Shown here in pieces: positions 6,112-15,331 of a stretch of 23,647 bases of DNA. A model generated the notes under the pieces. It was not told the origin of the DNA. It saw nothing but the letters and a program-made list of their open reading frames with translations, and searched no databases. The DNA comes from Candidatus Yonathbacteria bacterium (GTDB lineage Bacteria; Patescibacteriota; Minisyncoccia; Phycocordibacterales; UBA1550), in contig DNMN01000004.1 in NCBI GenBank assembly GCA_003489395.1, positions 32,723-56,369 of the forward strand, written 5' to 3'. Within the stretch, counting starts at the first letter, position 1, and every line of letters begins with the position of its first letter. Both the position numbers and the translations under genes were made by a program.

Positions 6112-6471
6112 ATGTTAGAAAAATTACGAGCTAAACCAAATCATATTAAACGGAGTATCTCTCTCGCTGTTACAATTGTAATTTTTTCTTGTATTTTGTT
6201 TGTATGGTTTTCGTCGCGTGATGCTAGGTCGCGAGAGCTTGAAGTTCGCGGAATGACTGTTTCACCAGTCGATGGAGTTGGCGCTATGTTTGATGGATTT
6301 GTGTCTGGGTTTAAGGAGCGGTTGTCTTCTCAGACATCATCTGTGGATATAGAAAAACAGGACGAGGAAATAATTATACCAACAGATGATTTCGATATTT
6401 CTGGTGTTGTTGTTCTTGATTTGTCAGCAACCACAACAAGTAGCGCAGCATCCACATCCTCAGGTCTTTAA
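6112..6471 (+). CDS. Small single-pass membrane protein, unknown
   Basis: A 119-residue protein with a basic N-terminus (KLRAKPNHIKRS), one membrane helix at about residues 17-37 (ISLAVTIVIFSCILFVWF) and a Ser/Thr-rich acidic remainder ending ATTTSSAASTSSGL. I chose ATG 6112, preceded by AGGTGG (6095-6100) at a somewhat long spacing. A GTG at 6097 would add five residues. It sits between the MBL gene and gyrA with no terminator on either side. The residues after the helix (SRDARSRELEVRGM) recall small CPR membrane proteins of unknown function. No domain recognised. Confidence 0.55.
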   Translation: MLEKLRAKPNHIKRSISLAVTIVIFSCILFVWFSSRDARSRELEVRGMTVSPVDGVGAMFDGFVSGFKERLSSQTSSVDIEKQDEEIIIPTDDFDISGVVVLDLSATTTSSAASTSSGL

Positions 6472-6486
6472 TAGTCTGTAAATTTA

Positions 6487-6495
6487 TGCTAAACT
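6487..6495 (+). promoter_or_regulatory. Candidate extended -10 promoter of gyrA
   Basis: TGC followed by TAAACT (6490-6495) matches an extended -10 element. The ATG at 6504 follows after eight bases, so the gyrA transcript would have a leader of two or three bases at most. There is no good -35, which is typical of extended -10 promoters. Confidence 0.4.
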
Positions 6496-6503
6496 AGCCC
6501 GAT

Positions 6504-8972
6504 ATGGCGCGTAAAAAAGAAGAAAAAGACGAATCAGCAGTCGTTCCACCAGAGCGAGTAAACGTTGTTCCTCAGGACATTTCTAGCGAAATGCGCGCGA
6601 GTTTTATCGATTATGCTATGTCAGTTATTACTGACCGCGCTCTTCCTGATGTTCGTGATGGCTTAAAGCCGGTACATCGTCGAATACTTTTTTCAATGTA
6701 TGAAAAAGGCTTGACTGCGTCTGCAAAGTTTAGGAAGTCTGCAACGGTAGTCGGAGATGTGCTCGGTAGTTACCACCCTCATGGCGATTCGTCTGTGTAC
6801 GAGGCTATGGTAAAGATGGCGCAGGAATTTTCATTCCGCTATCCGCTTGTAATAGGACAGGGTAACTTCGGTTCTATTGACGGTGATGCAGCAGCAGCAT
6901 ATCGCTACACAGAGGCAAAAATGTCACGCATTTCTGGTGAACTTTTGAACGATATTGATCGCGAGACGGTGGATTTCAAGCCAAACTATGACGGCACAAA
7001 AAAAGAACCAACTGTTCTACCTTCGTCTCTCCCAAACCTCCTCTTAAACGGTACGCTCGGTATCGCGGTTGGTATGGCTACCAACTTTCCTCCTCACAAC
7101 TTGGGCGAGCTTGTGGATGCTACAAACCATCTTATTGACGAACCTGACGCAACATCTGACGACCTTGTTAAGTTTGTAAAAGGACCAGACTTCCCTATAG
7201 GTGGTATCGTGTTCGGTGAAAAAGATATCAAGCATGCGTATTCATCGGGGCGTGGCGGAGTGGTTTGTCGTGGTGAAGCAGAGATTATTGAGGACAAAAA
7301 CCTTAACCAGATTATTATCACATCTCTTCCTTTTCGTGTTAACAAAGCAAATCTTATTGTGAAGATTGCTGACCTTGTGCGCGAGAAAAAGCTTGAGGGG
7401 ATTCGCGGACTCCGCGATGAATCAACAAAGGATATTCGCGTTGTTATCGATCTCAAAAACGGCGCATATCCGCAGGTTGTTTTGAATTATTTATACAAAC
7501 ATACCGAGCTTGAGTCTACATTCCACTACAATATGGTTGCGCTTGTCGATGGAGTTCCACAAACACTCTCATTAAAAGGTGTGCTATCAAATTTTATCGG
7601 ACATCGTCAGGTTGTAGTAAAGCGTCGCACAGAATATGATCTTAGAAAAGCTGAGGAACGCGAGCATATTTTGCTAGGTCTCAAAAAAGCGCTTGATCAT
7701 ATTGACCGTGTAATCACCATCATTCGCGCATCAAAAGATACTGCAACTGCGCATGCAAACCTCATAAAGGAATTCAAGTTCTCTGATTTGCAAGCAACGG
7801 CAATTTTGGAAATGAAACTTCAGAAGCTCGCAGGTTTGGAGCGCAAGAATGTGGAACTTGAACTCAAAGAAAAGCAGGATTTTATAAAAGAGTGTAAAGA
7901 TCTTCTCGCAAGTCCAAAGAAAATTTTGGCTGTAGTAAAAAAGGAGCTTGGTGAAATGAAAGAAAAGTACGGTGATGCGCGTAGAACTAAGGTTGTGAAG
8001 CACGCCGCTGGGTCTATTTCTCTTGAAGATATGATTCCCGATGAAGAGTCTATGCTCGTGTATACAAAGGGTGGCTATATAAAGCGCACAAACCCAGGCG
8101 AGTATCGTCAGCAAAACCGTGGTGGTGTTGGTGTTGTTGATTTGGATACAAAAGAAGAGGATTTTATCACGCTATTTATGTCGGCTACGACACACAGCGA
8201 CATGCTCTTTTTCTCAGACAAAGGCAAGGCGTACCAGATAAAAATGTACGATATCCCTGAAGGCAAGCGCGCGACACGTGGTAAGTCGATTATGAACTTC
8301 ATCGCGCTTTCGGGAGAGGAAAAAGTAACATCGATTCTCTCGATGCCAAAGTCACTCAAGGATTCAAATCTTTCGCTCTTTATGGTGACCAAGCATGGCA
8401 CTATTAAAAAATGTGGAGCCGAGAGTTTTAAGGATGTCCGCAGAAATGGAATTATTTCTATAAAGCTTGATGCGGGGGACGAGCTTATTGCAGCTCTCTT
8501 TACAGAAAAGGGCGATGATATTATTTTGACTACAGCAAAAGGTCAGGCTATTCGATTCAAGGAGTCTGACGCACGAGAGATGGGTCGCGCAGCGGCTGGC
8601 GTGCGTGGTATGAAGCTCGGTAAGGGCGACTTCATTATCGGCGCAGACGTTATACAAAAGGGTGCAGAGAAGCCAGAGCTCCTGGTGATGAGTGAAAATG
8701 GTTATGGCAAGAAAACTGCGATCAAGGAGTACAAGGTGCAGAAGCGCGGAGGTTCTGGAATAAAGACTGCAAAGGTGACAGCTAAGATAGGGCAACTCAT
8801 GGTGGCAAAGGTTGTAACACCAGCGTTTAGCGAGCTTGTCGCTATTTCAAAAAATAGCCAAGTTATTCGTATTACAATGAAAGACGTTCCAACGCTTGGT
8901 CGCGACACGCAGGGCGTTCGTATCATGAAGCTCCGAGAAGGGGACAGTATCGCGTCACTTAGTTGCTTGTAG
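6504..8972 (+). CDS. gyrA: DNA gyrase subunit A
   Basis: An 822-residue complete type IIA topoisomerase A subunit. It cuts and rejoins DNA to introduce negative supercoils, together with GyrB (not in the window). The winged-helix region holds [10 protein letters not shown] (91-100); Ser96 and Glu100 sit at the E. coli Ser83/Asp87 quinolone positions. The catalytic tyrosine is Tyr135 in [10 protein letters not shown]. The tower and coiled coil run to about residue 500, followed by the six-bladed C-terminal domain. The GyrA box is present but altered: QNRGGVG at 537-543 instead of Q(R/K)RGG(R/K)G; a related QKRGGSG lies at 746-752. The protein ends [13 protein letters not shown] second copy of exactly this ending is found 8 kb downstream at 16997-17035. 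Confidence 0.95.
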   Translation: MARKKEEKDESAVVPPERVNVVPQDISSEMRASFIDYAMSVITDRALPDVRDGLKPVHRRILFSMYEKGLTASAKFRKSATVVGDVLGSYHPHGDSSVYEAMVKMAQEFSFRYPLVIGQGNFGSIDGDAAAAYRYTEAKMSRISGELLNDIDRETVDFKPNYDGTKKEPTVLPSSLPNLLLNGTLGIAVGMATNFPPHNLGELVDATNHLIDEPDATSDDLVKFVKGPDFPIGGIVFGEKDIKHAYSSGRGGVVCRGEAEIIEDKNLNQIIITSLPFRVNKANLIVKIADLVREKKLEGIRGLRDESTKDIRVVIDLKNGAYPQVVLNYLYKHTELESTFHYNMVALVDGVPQTLSLKGVLSNFIGHRQVVVKRRTEYDLRKAEEREHILLGLKKALDHIDRVITIIRASKDTATAHANLIKEFKFSDLQATAILEMKLQKLAGLERKNVELELKEKQDFIKECKDLLASPKKILAVVKKELGEMKEKYGDARRTKVVKHAAGSISLEDMIPDEESMLVYTKGGYIKRTNPGEYRQQNRGGVGVVDLDTKEEDFITLFMSATTHSDMLFFSDKGKAYQIKMYDIPEGKRATRGKSIMNFIALSGEEKVTSILSMPKSLKDSNLSLFMVTKHGTIKKCGAESFKDVRRNGIISIKLDAGDELIAALFTEKGDDIILTTAKGQAIRFKESDAREMGRAAAGVRGMKLGKGDFIIGADVIQKGAEKPELLVMSENGYGKKTAIKEYKVQKRGGSGIKTAKVTAKIGQLMVAKVVTPAFSELVAISKNSQVIRITMKDVPTLGRDTQGVRIMKLREGDSIASLSCL

Positions 8973-8982
8973 TTATAATATC

Positions 8983-11900
8983 ATGAATAAAATTTCACAA
9001 AATAAACTGAGTCCCATTATGGCAGTATTACTCAGTCTCTTTGTCGTGCTATTTTGGGGTACGCAGACCGTTTACGCGTTAAATATTCTTGACTCTGATT
9101 TGAACAGCAACGGAATAATAGACAGCACTGAAACAGAAGTTGTTGTCACCTCCAATAAATCTCTCCAATCTGGTGAATATAATTTTGGTAATCTAACAAT
9201 AACGAATAATGCAGTACTTACGTTGGTTGGAGATCCGCTTTCACCAGATCAATTTAAAGGAGTAAAGATAAATGCAACAAATATTTCTGTTTCTTTCGGC
9301 TCTCGTATCTCTGCTGATGGACAGGGGTATATTTCTGGTCCTGGAACGTCCTTAGTGCCTGGCATTAGTGTTGGCGCAAGTTACGGTGGATCAGGTGGTG
9401 GTAATTCTGCAACATCAACATATGGCTCAGCAATGACACCAATGGATTTAGGAAGTGGAACAAGTGGCTCAAAAGGTGGGGGTTCTATTAGACTTGTCGT
9501 GTCTAACACACTTTTAAATAATGGGGATATTTCCGCAAATGGACAATCGTATCGCACGAGTGGCGGAAGCATACATGTGACCACTAATATATTAGTTGGT
9601 ACAGGTGTGTTTAATGCAAATGGCGCTCGTACTTATTGGCCGAATCAGTTTGCCGGCGGTGGCGGAAGGATAGCGGTACACTATCAGCAATCGTCATTCA
9701 CTGGAAGCGCTAAAGCAAATGCGGGTGTCTTTTGTCTTTATGGCTGCAACCCGGCAGGTGGCGCTGGAACAGTAGTCTTTTTTGATACTGTGAATAATGA
9801 TTTGTACACAGGTACTTCTTGGCGCTTTCAAAAAAATGATGAACCTATTCGCTTAAACCGTATCGTTGTCTCGAATGGCTCTTCGGTAACGATGGACGAG
9901 GGGGTTGCTATCACAGCAAACGAGCTTATTATCAGTGGCGCAACCTCACTCCCTCTGTCAAAAGGAAGTTTGCTCACAATACACAAAATTACTGTCGATG
10001 GAGCAACTATTGTCTCATCTGGAGAAGAGACAATAGTTGCCGATATTCTCAAGCTCATAAATTCAGCAGTAGTCACTGTTGTTCCGATGCAGACACTTAC
10101 GCTTTCAGTTCCCAATGTGACTATCGATACAAGCTCACGTATCTCGGCCGACGCAAAAGGGGATACTGCTGGCTCTGGTTTCCCAAGCAGTATATACGCT
10201 GGCGGAAGTCATGGAGGTGTCGGGCTCAACAACACGGCGACATCAACATACGGCTCTGCGAAACAGCCGACAACTCTAGGTAGTGCTGGAGGTGCGCCAC
10301 ATGCTATTGGCGGAGGAGCTATCCGCCTTGTTGTTTCGGGGTCACTTGTGAACAACGGCGTAATATCAGCCGATGGCAACACATCATCATCGGGTGGAAG
10401 TATCTATGCGACTGTAGCCGACATGTCTGGGTCTGGAACGTTTCATGCAAATGGCGGAGCTCTTGGCAGTGGAGGATATTTCTCTGGGCCTGGTGGTGGC
10501 GGACGTGTCGCTGTTTATTATCAAACATCATCATTTAGTGGCGCAATAGAAGCATTGGGTGGATGCGGGAGCTACGACGGATGGAGCCGTGTCTGTGCTG
10601 GGTACGGCACTGTTGTGATACAACAGTCGGATGTTCCATGTACCATCAACTGCTATTCAAACATTATGTTCCTACCTGGGGTTATGGGGTCGAGATTGTA
10701 TGATGAGAATGGTCAAGAATTGTGGGTTTCGAGTGACGATTCTTTGCAATCAACTCTTGCAATGAACGCAAGTGGAAAAAGTATAAATTCAATATATACT
10801 AATGATGACACCCATAGGAATCATGGAGAAATCGATGAAAGTGGTCTCGTGGATGATGTGTACGGTTCAAATATTTATGAGTCATTTGTTAACGACCTAC
10901 GTGTATGGAAGGGAGATAATGACAATGGAATAATTCATGATTACGCATTCATACCATATGACTGGCGATTGTCGCTTGAGGATATTGTAAATAATGGCGC
11001 AACATCAACGCCAGATAAATTGTCATATGCTGATTCTCCTGCTTCAGGTCAATATATTCTGAAACAACTCGAAGCACTCCAAAAGTCTTCTCGCACAGGC
11101 AAGGTGACTATTGTTGCGCACTCAAACGGCGGGCTTGTCACAAAAGCTCTTATTGAAAAACTCAAGCTAGACAATAATCCATTATATAATCAAATAGATA
11201 AAGTGATTTTCGTTGCGGTGCCTCAAGTTGGGACACCAGATGCGGTTGCCACGCTACTCCATGGGAATAGTCTTGGGCATGGTGCTGTTATGACCACCGC
11301 TCGCTCTCGTGAATTGGCAAAAAATATACCGACGATATATAACCTCCTTCCTTCAGCTCAATACTTCAATACAGTTGAACCTGGTTTTGCGGTTGATAAA
11401 GTTGTTTCGTTTGAAAATAAACCTTCCTTTAGTTCGCAATTATCGCAATATGGAGTTTATGTTTCAAATGAAAATGAACTCAAAGGGTATGTTTTGAATG
11501 ATGATAGTCGCTCTGCCCCTGTCTATGCAGACACAAACAGTCCTGCAGTTGGCAATCGGACTCTTTATGACGATGCACAAAGAGTGCATACTGTCTTGGA
11601 TAATTGGCAACCAGCATCAACCACAAAAGTGATTCAAGTGGCAGGATGGGGAGCGGAAACACTTGCGGGTATAGACAATGTTGAAGCAGTGTCTGTTCCT
11701 GCTTTGGGTATTTTCACACACACAATCAATCTTCGCCACGTTGTGGATGGCGATGGAACCGTTGTTGTCCCAAGTGCGCTGTGGATGGCGACATCGACAC
11801 CTGGGGTTGAGAGGTGGTGGGTAAACCTGATTAGAAATAATGCAGGTCCTACTATCGATCGTGACCACCGTGATATCTTGGAAGTTGATAATTTGAGAAA

Positions 11901-13794
11901 TTTTATTAAATCAGAAATAAAAGGTTCTTTATTTAGTGATTCTAGTAATATTGTGGTTAATGCAACCTCAACGCTAATTTCAGAAGGTGAGCGTCTCCAC
12001 TTCACACTCCATTCGCCCCTCACTCTCGGCATCACTGACACTCAGGGTCGCTATACAGGTCTTGACCCTGTAACAGGGGAAATCAAGGAAGAAATCCCTA
12101 GCACCACCTACAAGCAGTACGGAGAAGTACAGTTCCTCTCTGTTCCTGTGGGGCTTCAATACACCTTGAAACTCAAAGGGTACGAGACAGGCACTTTTGC
12201 TCTTGATGTGGAAAAGCAAATCGGCAATACGGTTACAGAATCAACATCATTCCAAGCAATTCCAACTGCGACAAGCACTGCGGTAATGATGGACATTTCC
12301 TCAGTCTTTGAGGTTGCAAGTTCCACTCTGGTTATTGACCAGAATGCTGACGGAGTCATTGATGCATCCCTTGAGGCAGCTCCAAGCGGTGTAACAATTT
12401 ACGACCTTACGGCACCAGTAACTACGGCAACCCCTACAGGTACTCTTGGCTTAAATCAATACTACACTTCCTCTGTTACGATAACACTGATTAGTGAAGA
12501 CACCGCTCCTCTCGGAGAAGTGTCTTCTGGTGTAGTAATTACTAAGTACTCACTCGATAGCGGAACTACGTGGAATACTTACAGTACCTCAACTCCACTC
12601 ACTATTGTCACCGAAGGCACCACCGCGCTTCAGTACTACTCAGTAGACAATAATGGCAATACTGAGACACCAAAGACGCTTACGCTCAATATTGATACGG
12701 TTGCCCCAACCATTTTCGCCTCAGACACTTCCGCAGAGCAACTTACTATTGAAGGAACCACTCTTACTGTTCCCGCCACAACAGAAGACACGATAGACCC
12801 AAGTCCAACCCTCACCACAAATGTTCCACTCACACAGACGTTTGTTCTGGGAGTAACGAGTATATTGCTAACCGCACAGGATCTGGCAGGAAACATCGCA
12901 ACTTCGAGTATCGCAGTCACTATCTACTCAAGCCCTACCGCAGACCCTGACGGTGATGGTGTACCAAATCAAGACGATGTGAAGCCGTTTGACGCTACCG
13001 TCTTTGCAAACCTCACCATTCCAGCAGAATATGCATTCTGGGAAAAAGAGTCATTTGATCTACCTTTCTCAGTGGCAGGGAAAGGGAATGTTACACTCTC
13101 ACTCTCTAATACTTACTACAAAGTCGAAACATCTCCAATTAAGGACAGTGTTGTGGCTATTGTCCCCGCAACAGTTTTGACAGTTGATGGTGTTGTCACT
13201 GTTTCTTTCTCTCAAGATACTAAGGAACTCAAGACGTATACACTCACTCTTACAACCACCAAAGGAAATACAAAGGAACGTAAGTCTCTTAAAGAAAAGC
13301 GAGACCATGAATCAGATGAAGGGCGAAGGCATGATCTCGAAAAGGAACTCGATTTTGCAGATGCTCCTATCACGCTTAGTATTACAAATACAACGGCAAA
13401 CAAAACAACGTCACAGATAAGCGTGATAAATATCTATGATAAACAGCAGACTGCCCAACTTCAGTACAAATACAAAGATACTGACTACAGCACCACGCTT
13501 CTTCTTAAATCTGATGACGTGCTGAAAACAAAGAAGGGACAGCCACTTGAGCTTACGGTAAAGGTGACTGGAATCAAGAAAGATGTTCCTTTCACTACAA
13601 ATATATCTGGTAACTTCACAATCCTCAGTGTAGTACAGGAGGAAGAGCACAAAGACGATGATGATCGTAAGCAGACGAAATTCTCCCTCTTCTATCCGCT
13701 CTCAACACAGTCAACTCAAGAAAATATCACCATTACCACAACTGTCAACGGCATAACATCGACTGATGTGGTGGGGGTGAAGTTTGAGGAGTAG
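8983..13794 (+). CDS. Large secreted multidomain protein with LCAT-like acyltransferase/lipase domain
   Basis: A 1603-residue exported protein. In order: signal peptide (1-32, cleavage near VYA-LN); EF-hand/dockerin-like loop DSDLNSNGIIDSTE; two homologous Gly-rich segments (about 125-262 and 403-533, sharing ATSTYGSA, GGGxIRLVVS, GGGGR[IV]AV[HY]YQ); an alpha/beta-hydrolase of LCAT type (about 560-990) with FLPGVMGSRLYD, nucleophile Ser714 in VAHSNGG, Asp924 in VDGDGTVVVPS and His962 in DHRDIL; a second EF-hand-like loop near Asp1119; Ig-like repeats (about 1135-1310); a TSP3 motif DPDGDGVPNQDD (1321); and a C-terminal beta module (about 1330-1603) interrupted by a charged helix. The triad suggests an active lipase or acyltransferase on extracellular lipid. 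The C-terminal module is repeated in the three downstream cassettes. TATAAT (8974-8979) lies just before the ATG. Domain calls are by motif; substrate is unknown. Confidence 0.8.
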   Translation: MNKISQNKLSPIMAVLLSLFVVLFWGTQTVYALNILDSDLNSNGIIDSTETEVVVTSNKSLQSGEYNFGNLTITNNAVLTLVGDPLSPDQFKGVKINATNISVSFGSRISADGQGYISGPGTSLVPGISVGASYGGSGGGNSATSTYGSAMTPMDLGSGTSGSKGGGSIRLVVSNTLLNNGDISANGQSYRTSGGSIHVTTNILVGTGVFNANGARTYWPNQFAGGGGRIAVHYQQSSFTGSAKANAGVFCLYGCNPAGGAGTVVFFDTVNNDLYTGTSWRFQKNDEPIRLNRIVVSNGSSVTMDEGVAITANELIISGATSLPLSKGSLLTIHKITVDGATIVSSGEETIVADILKLINSAVVTVVPMQTLTLSVPNVTIDTSSRISADAKGDTAGSGFPSSIYAGGSHGGVGLNNTATSTYGSAKQPTTLGSAGGAPHAIGGGAIRLVVSGSLVNNGVISADGNTSSSGGSIYATVADMSGSGTFHANGGALGSGGYFSGPGGGGRVAVYYQTSSFSGAIEALGGCGSYDGWSRVCAGYGTVVIQQSDVPCTINCYSNIMFLPGVMGSRLYDENGQELWVSSDDSLQSTLAMNASGKSINSIYTNDDTHRNHGEIDESGLVDDVYGSNIYESFVNDLRVWKGDNDNGIIHDYAFIPYDWRLSLEDIVNNGATSTPDKLSYADSPASGQYILKQLEALQKSSRTGKVTIVAHSNGGLVTKALIEKLKLDNNPLYNQIDKVIFVAVPQVGTPDAVATLLHGNSLGHGAVMTTARSRELAKNIPTIYNLLPSAQYFNTVEPGFAVDKVVSFENKPSFSSQLSQYGVYVSNENELKGYVLNDDSRSAPVYADTNSPAVGNRTLYDDAQRVHTVLDNWQPASTTKVIQVAGWGAETLAGIDNVEAVSVPALGIFTHTINLRHVVDGDGTVVVPSALWMATSTPGVERWWVNLIRNNAGPTIDRDHRDILEVDNLRNFIKSEIKGSLFSDSSNIVVNATSTLISEGERLHFTLHSPLTLGITDTQGRYTGLDPVTGEIKEEIPSTTYKQYGEVQFLSVPVGLQYTLKLKGYETGTFALDVEKQIGNTVTESTSFQAIPTATSTAVMMDISSVFEVASSTLVIDQNADGVIDASLEAAPSGVTIYDLTAPVTTATPTGTLGLNQYYTSSVTITLISEDTAPLGEVSSGVVITKYSLDSGTTWNTYSTSTPLTIVTEGTTALQYYSVDNNGNTETPKTLTLNIDTVAPTIFASDTSAEQLTIEGTTLTVPATTEDTIDPSPTLTTNVPLTQTFVLGVTSILLTAQDLAGNIATSSIAVTIYSSPTADPDGDGVPNQDDVKPFDATVFANLTIPAEYAFWEKESFDLPFSVAGKGNVTLSLSNTYYKVETSPIKDSVVAIVPATVLTVDGVVTVSFSQDTKELKTYTLTLTTTKGNTKERKSLKEKRDHESDEGRRHDLEKELDFADAPITLSITNTTANKTTSQISVINIYDKQQTAQLQYKYKDTDYSTTLLLKSDDVLKTKKGQPLELTVKVTGIKKDVPFTTNISGNFTILSVVQEEEHKDDDDRKQTKFSLFYPLSTQSTQENITITTTVNGITSTDVVGVKFEE

Positions 13795-13830
13795 AGTTAT
13801 TTGATGTGCTTATTGAAAATTAATTAAATT

Positions 13831-14241
13831 ATGAAAAAGATACTCAATTGGTTTACCAGGGGGAAAACAATGATCTTCGGGTTTGTCGGCAGCCTTATTT
13901 TTATTGGTGCTGTTTACTATATTGATGCCTATTGCAAAAAAGGAATGTATGTTTGCAATAATTCCCATGAGATTATCTGGATGCTGTCAATGGTTTTTGT
14001 GTCTGTATTTATTTGGAGTATTTTAACTTATAAAATGAAGGAAGAAATTTTTATAAGTTGGAGAAACTTCAGTGTTGTGTTTGTTTTATTCTCATTTTTA
14101 ACAATATTGATTTTACCATTTAAGTGCGATCCATATTTGCGGATTTGCAAAGAGTCTTTTTCCTGGCTTTTTGTGTTCGCCCATCTCTCTCTCTCTCTCC
14201 TTATAATTATATATAAATCTTTCAAAAAAGAACCACGCTAA
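13831..14241 (+). CDS. Four-helix membrane protein, cassette partner 1 (in frame)
   Basis: A 136-residue protein with four predicted membrane helices (about 14-32, 48-66, 80-96, 111-128), beginning MKKILNWFTRG. Two outward-facing loops each hold a Cys pair (Cys35/Cys42 and Cys99/Cys106). The cytoplasmic loop contains KEEIFISWRNF, whose E-(I/V)-(F/L)-x-x-W pattern recurs in the two other membrane proteins of the array (14885 and 16331). The gene follows the large secreted protein by 36 bp. The leader is A/T-rich (TTAATTAAATT before ATG) with no Shine-Dalgarno sequence. A (TC)8 run lies in the last helix. I do not recognise a named family. The two-loop Cys layout superficially recalls DsbB, but there is no CxxC. 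A role as membrane partner or anchor of the neighbouring secreted module is inferred. Confidence 0.65.
   Translation: MKKILNWFTRGKTMIFGFVGSLIFIGAVYYIDAYCKKGMYVCNNSHEIIWMLSMVFVSVFIWSILTYKMKEEIFISWRNFSVVFVLFSFLTILILPFKCDPYLRICKESFSWLFVFAHLSLSLLIIIYKSFKKEPR
14184..14199 (+). repeat. (TC)8 simple repeat inside membrane protein 1
   Basis: Eight uninterrupted TC units encode part of helix 4 (HLSLSLL). Gain or loss of one unit would shift the frame and remove the C-terminus. In this sequence the gene is in frame. Confidence 0.8.
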
Positions 14242-14244
14242 ATT

Positions 14245-14826
14245 GTGATCACCCTTGCGTTAACAATTAGATCCGCTTTTCTTGTCACCATCAAGAAAGG
14301 AAATACAAAGGAAAAGGAATCCATAAAAAAGAAGAAGGAACATGAATCAGAAGAAGGGCGAAGGCACGATCTTGAAAAAGAGTTAGACTTTGCTTCTGCA
14401 CCCATTATGCTCTCGCTCCAAAGTCTAAGTTGCCCAAACACCACTTCTCAAACAGCTACCGTAAACATTTACGACAAGGAGCAAAATATGCAAGTCCACT
14501 TCAAGTACAAAGATACAGGAACTCTCGATTTTGTTATGAAGTCGGATGATGTCATAAAAATAAAAAAAGGTCAGCCACTCGTGCTAACTATTAAAGTCAG
14601 CGGACCAAAGAGGGAAGTATTCTTTGATGCATCTTTGGTGGGGAGCTTCACTTCCCTTGCCGTGTCTCAGGAAGAACAACACCACGATGGTGACGACAGA
14701 AAACAAAAGACATTCACATTATTCTATCCACTCTCAACGCAAACGACACAAGAAAATATTGTGGTTAATTTGAGGGTGGGCGGGGGAACAAAGAGTGAAA
14801 TATTAAGTGTGCGATTTGAAGACTGA
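14245..14826 (+). CDS. Orphan C-terminal module B of the large secreted protein (5'-truncated)
   Basis: A 193-residue product aligned with the last part of the 8983-13794 protein from the KGNTKE stretch to the end. It keeps the charged helix (EGRRHDLEKELDFA), the KKGQPL turn, the DDRKQ loop and the ending SVRFED. It lacks the TSP3 repeat and has no signal peptide. The likely start is GTG 14245, three bases after the membrane protein 1 stop; VITL there matches the VITI/VVTV strand of the other copies. It is the most divergent copy, with many conservative changes and no internal stops, so it has probably been under selection as protein. It could be a separately expressed module or a silent recombination donor. 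It is followed after 58 bp by the second membrane protein. Confidence 0.6.
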   Translation: MITLALTIRSAFLVTIKKGNTKEKESIKKKKEHESEEGRRHDLEKELDFASAPIMLSLQSLSCPNTTSQTATVNIYDKEQNMQVHFKYKDTGTLDFVMKSDDVIKIKKGQPLVLTIKVSGPKREVFFDASLVGSFTSLAVSQEEQHHDGDDRKQKTFTLFYPLSTQTTQENIVVNLRVGGGTKSEILSVRFED

Positions 14827-14884
14827 AACCAGTAGTTGCCAATAGGGGAGTTGGGGGTGTTATTAATATTAATATATTTAAATT

Positions 14885-15303
14885 ATGGAAAAAATATTGA
14901 ATTTGGTGACAAAAAAACCATTTTTATTGGAAGCTTGATTGGTATTGGAGTGGCGTTTGGAATTGAGTCGTTACATAGGCAAGCCTTGATTTCAAGGAAT
15001 ATATACAAAATTACTGCAGAACCGTTATTTCATGTTTCCATTGCGTTAATTGTAATCGTGATTGTTCTCGCCCCCCTTCGCGGCGAGATTTTAAAATCCT
15101 GGCTTCGTCTTGCTGCCTACTGGATCCCGCTTCAAATTCTAGTTGTTGTTTCTATCGTAATTGGCGAGCGCGGTGTCGCTGGTGGCGGATTTTTTAATGC
15201 ACCTATGGGTGAGCCAATCTCTATATTTCTTTCAGGTTTATTTCTTGTAATTTCTATTTTTCTTATCATCACAAAATACATCACACTACAAAAGAATGCA
15301 TAA
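14885..15303 (+). pseudogene. Four-helix membrane protein, cassette partner 2, frameshifted at A7
   Basis: The ATG at 14885 begins MEKILNLVTKK, matching MKKILNWFTRG of membrane protein 1, but this frame stops after 17 codons. From the A7 run (14911-14917) the homology continues one frame back as TIFIGSLIGIGVAF and on to ITKYITLQKNA at 15303. With one extra base it would encode about 139 residues, in line with its relatives (136 and 139). Four helices are predicted, and the loop RGEILKSWLRL carries the shared E-(I/V)-(F/L)-x-x-W pattern. It lacks the Cys pairs. The alternative, a TTG start at 14836 in the downstream frame, would miss the family N-terminus. A AAA AAA is also a classical -1 slippery heptamer, so phase variation, programmed frameshifting, decay and sequencing error all remain possible. 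Confidence 0.6.
14911..14917 (+). repeat. A7 homopolymer at the frameshift in membrane protein 2
   Basis: Seven A residues sit exactly where the reading frame of the membrane-protein family changes. A length of eight would join both frames. Confidence 0.7.
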
Positions 15304-15331
15304 ATTGTATTAAGAGTAATTATCAAGCAGA

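Noticed and set aside
7731..8114. Long minus-strand ORFs inside gyrA (also 8364-8795)
   Set aside because: Frames antisense to a clear gyrA gene, with no own signals.
8974..8979. TATAAT immediately before the large secreted protein gene as a definite promoter
   Set aside because: Only three bases separate it from the ATG and no -35 is evident. It could be chance in A/T-rich DNA or read-through from gyrA may suffice.
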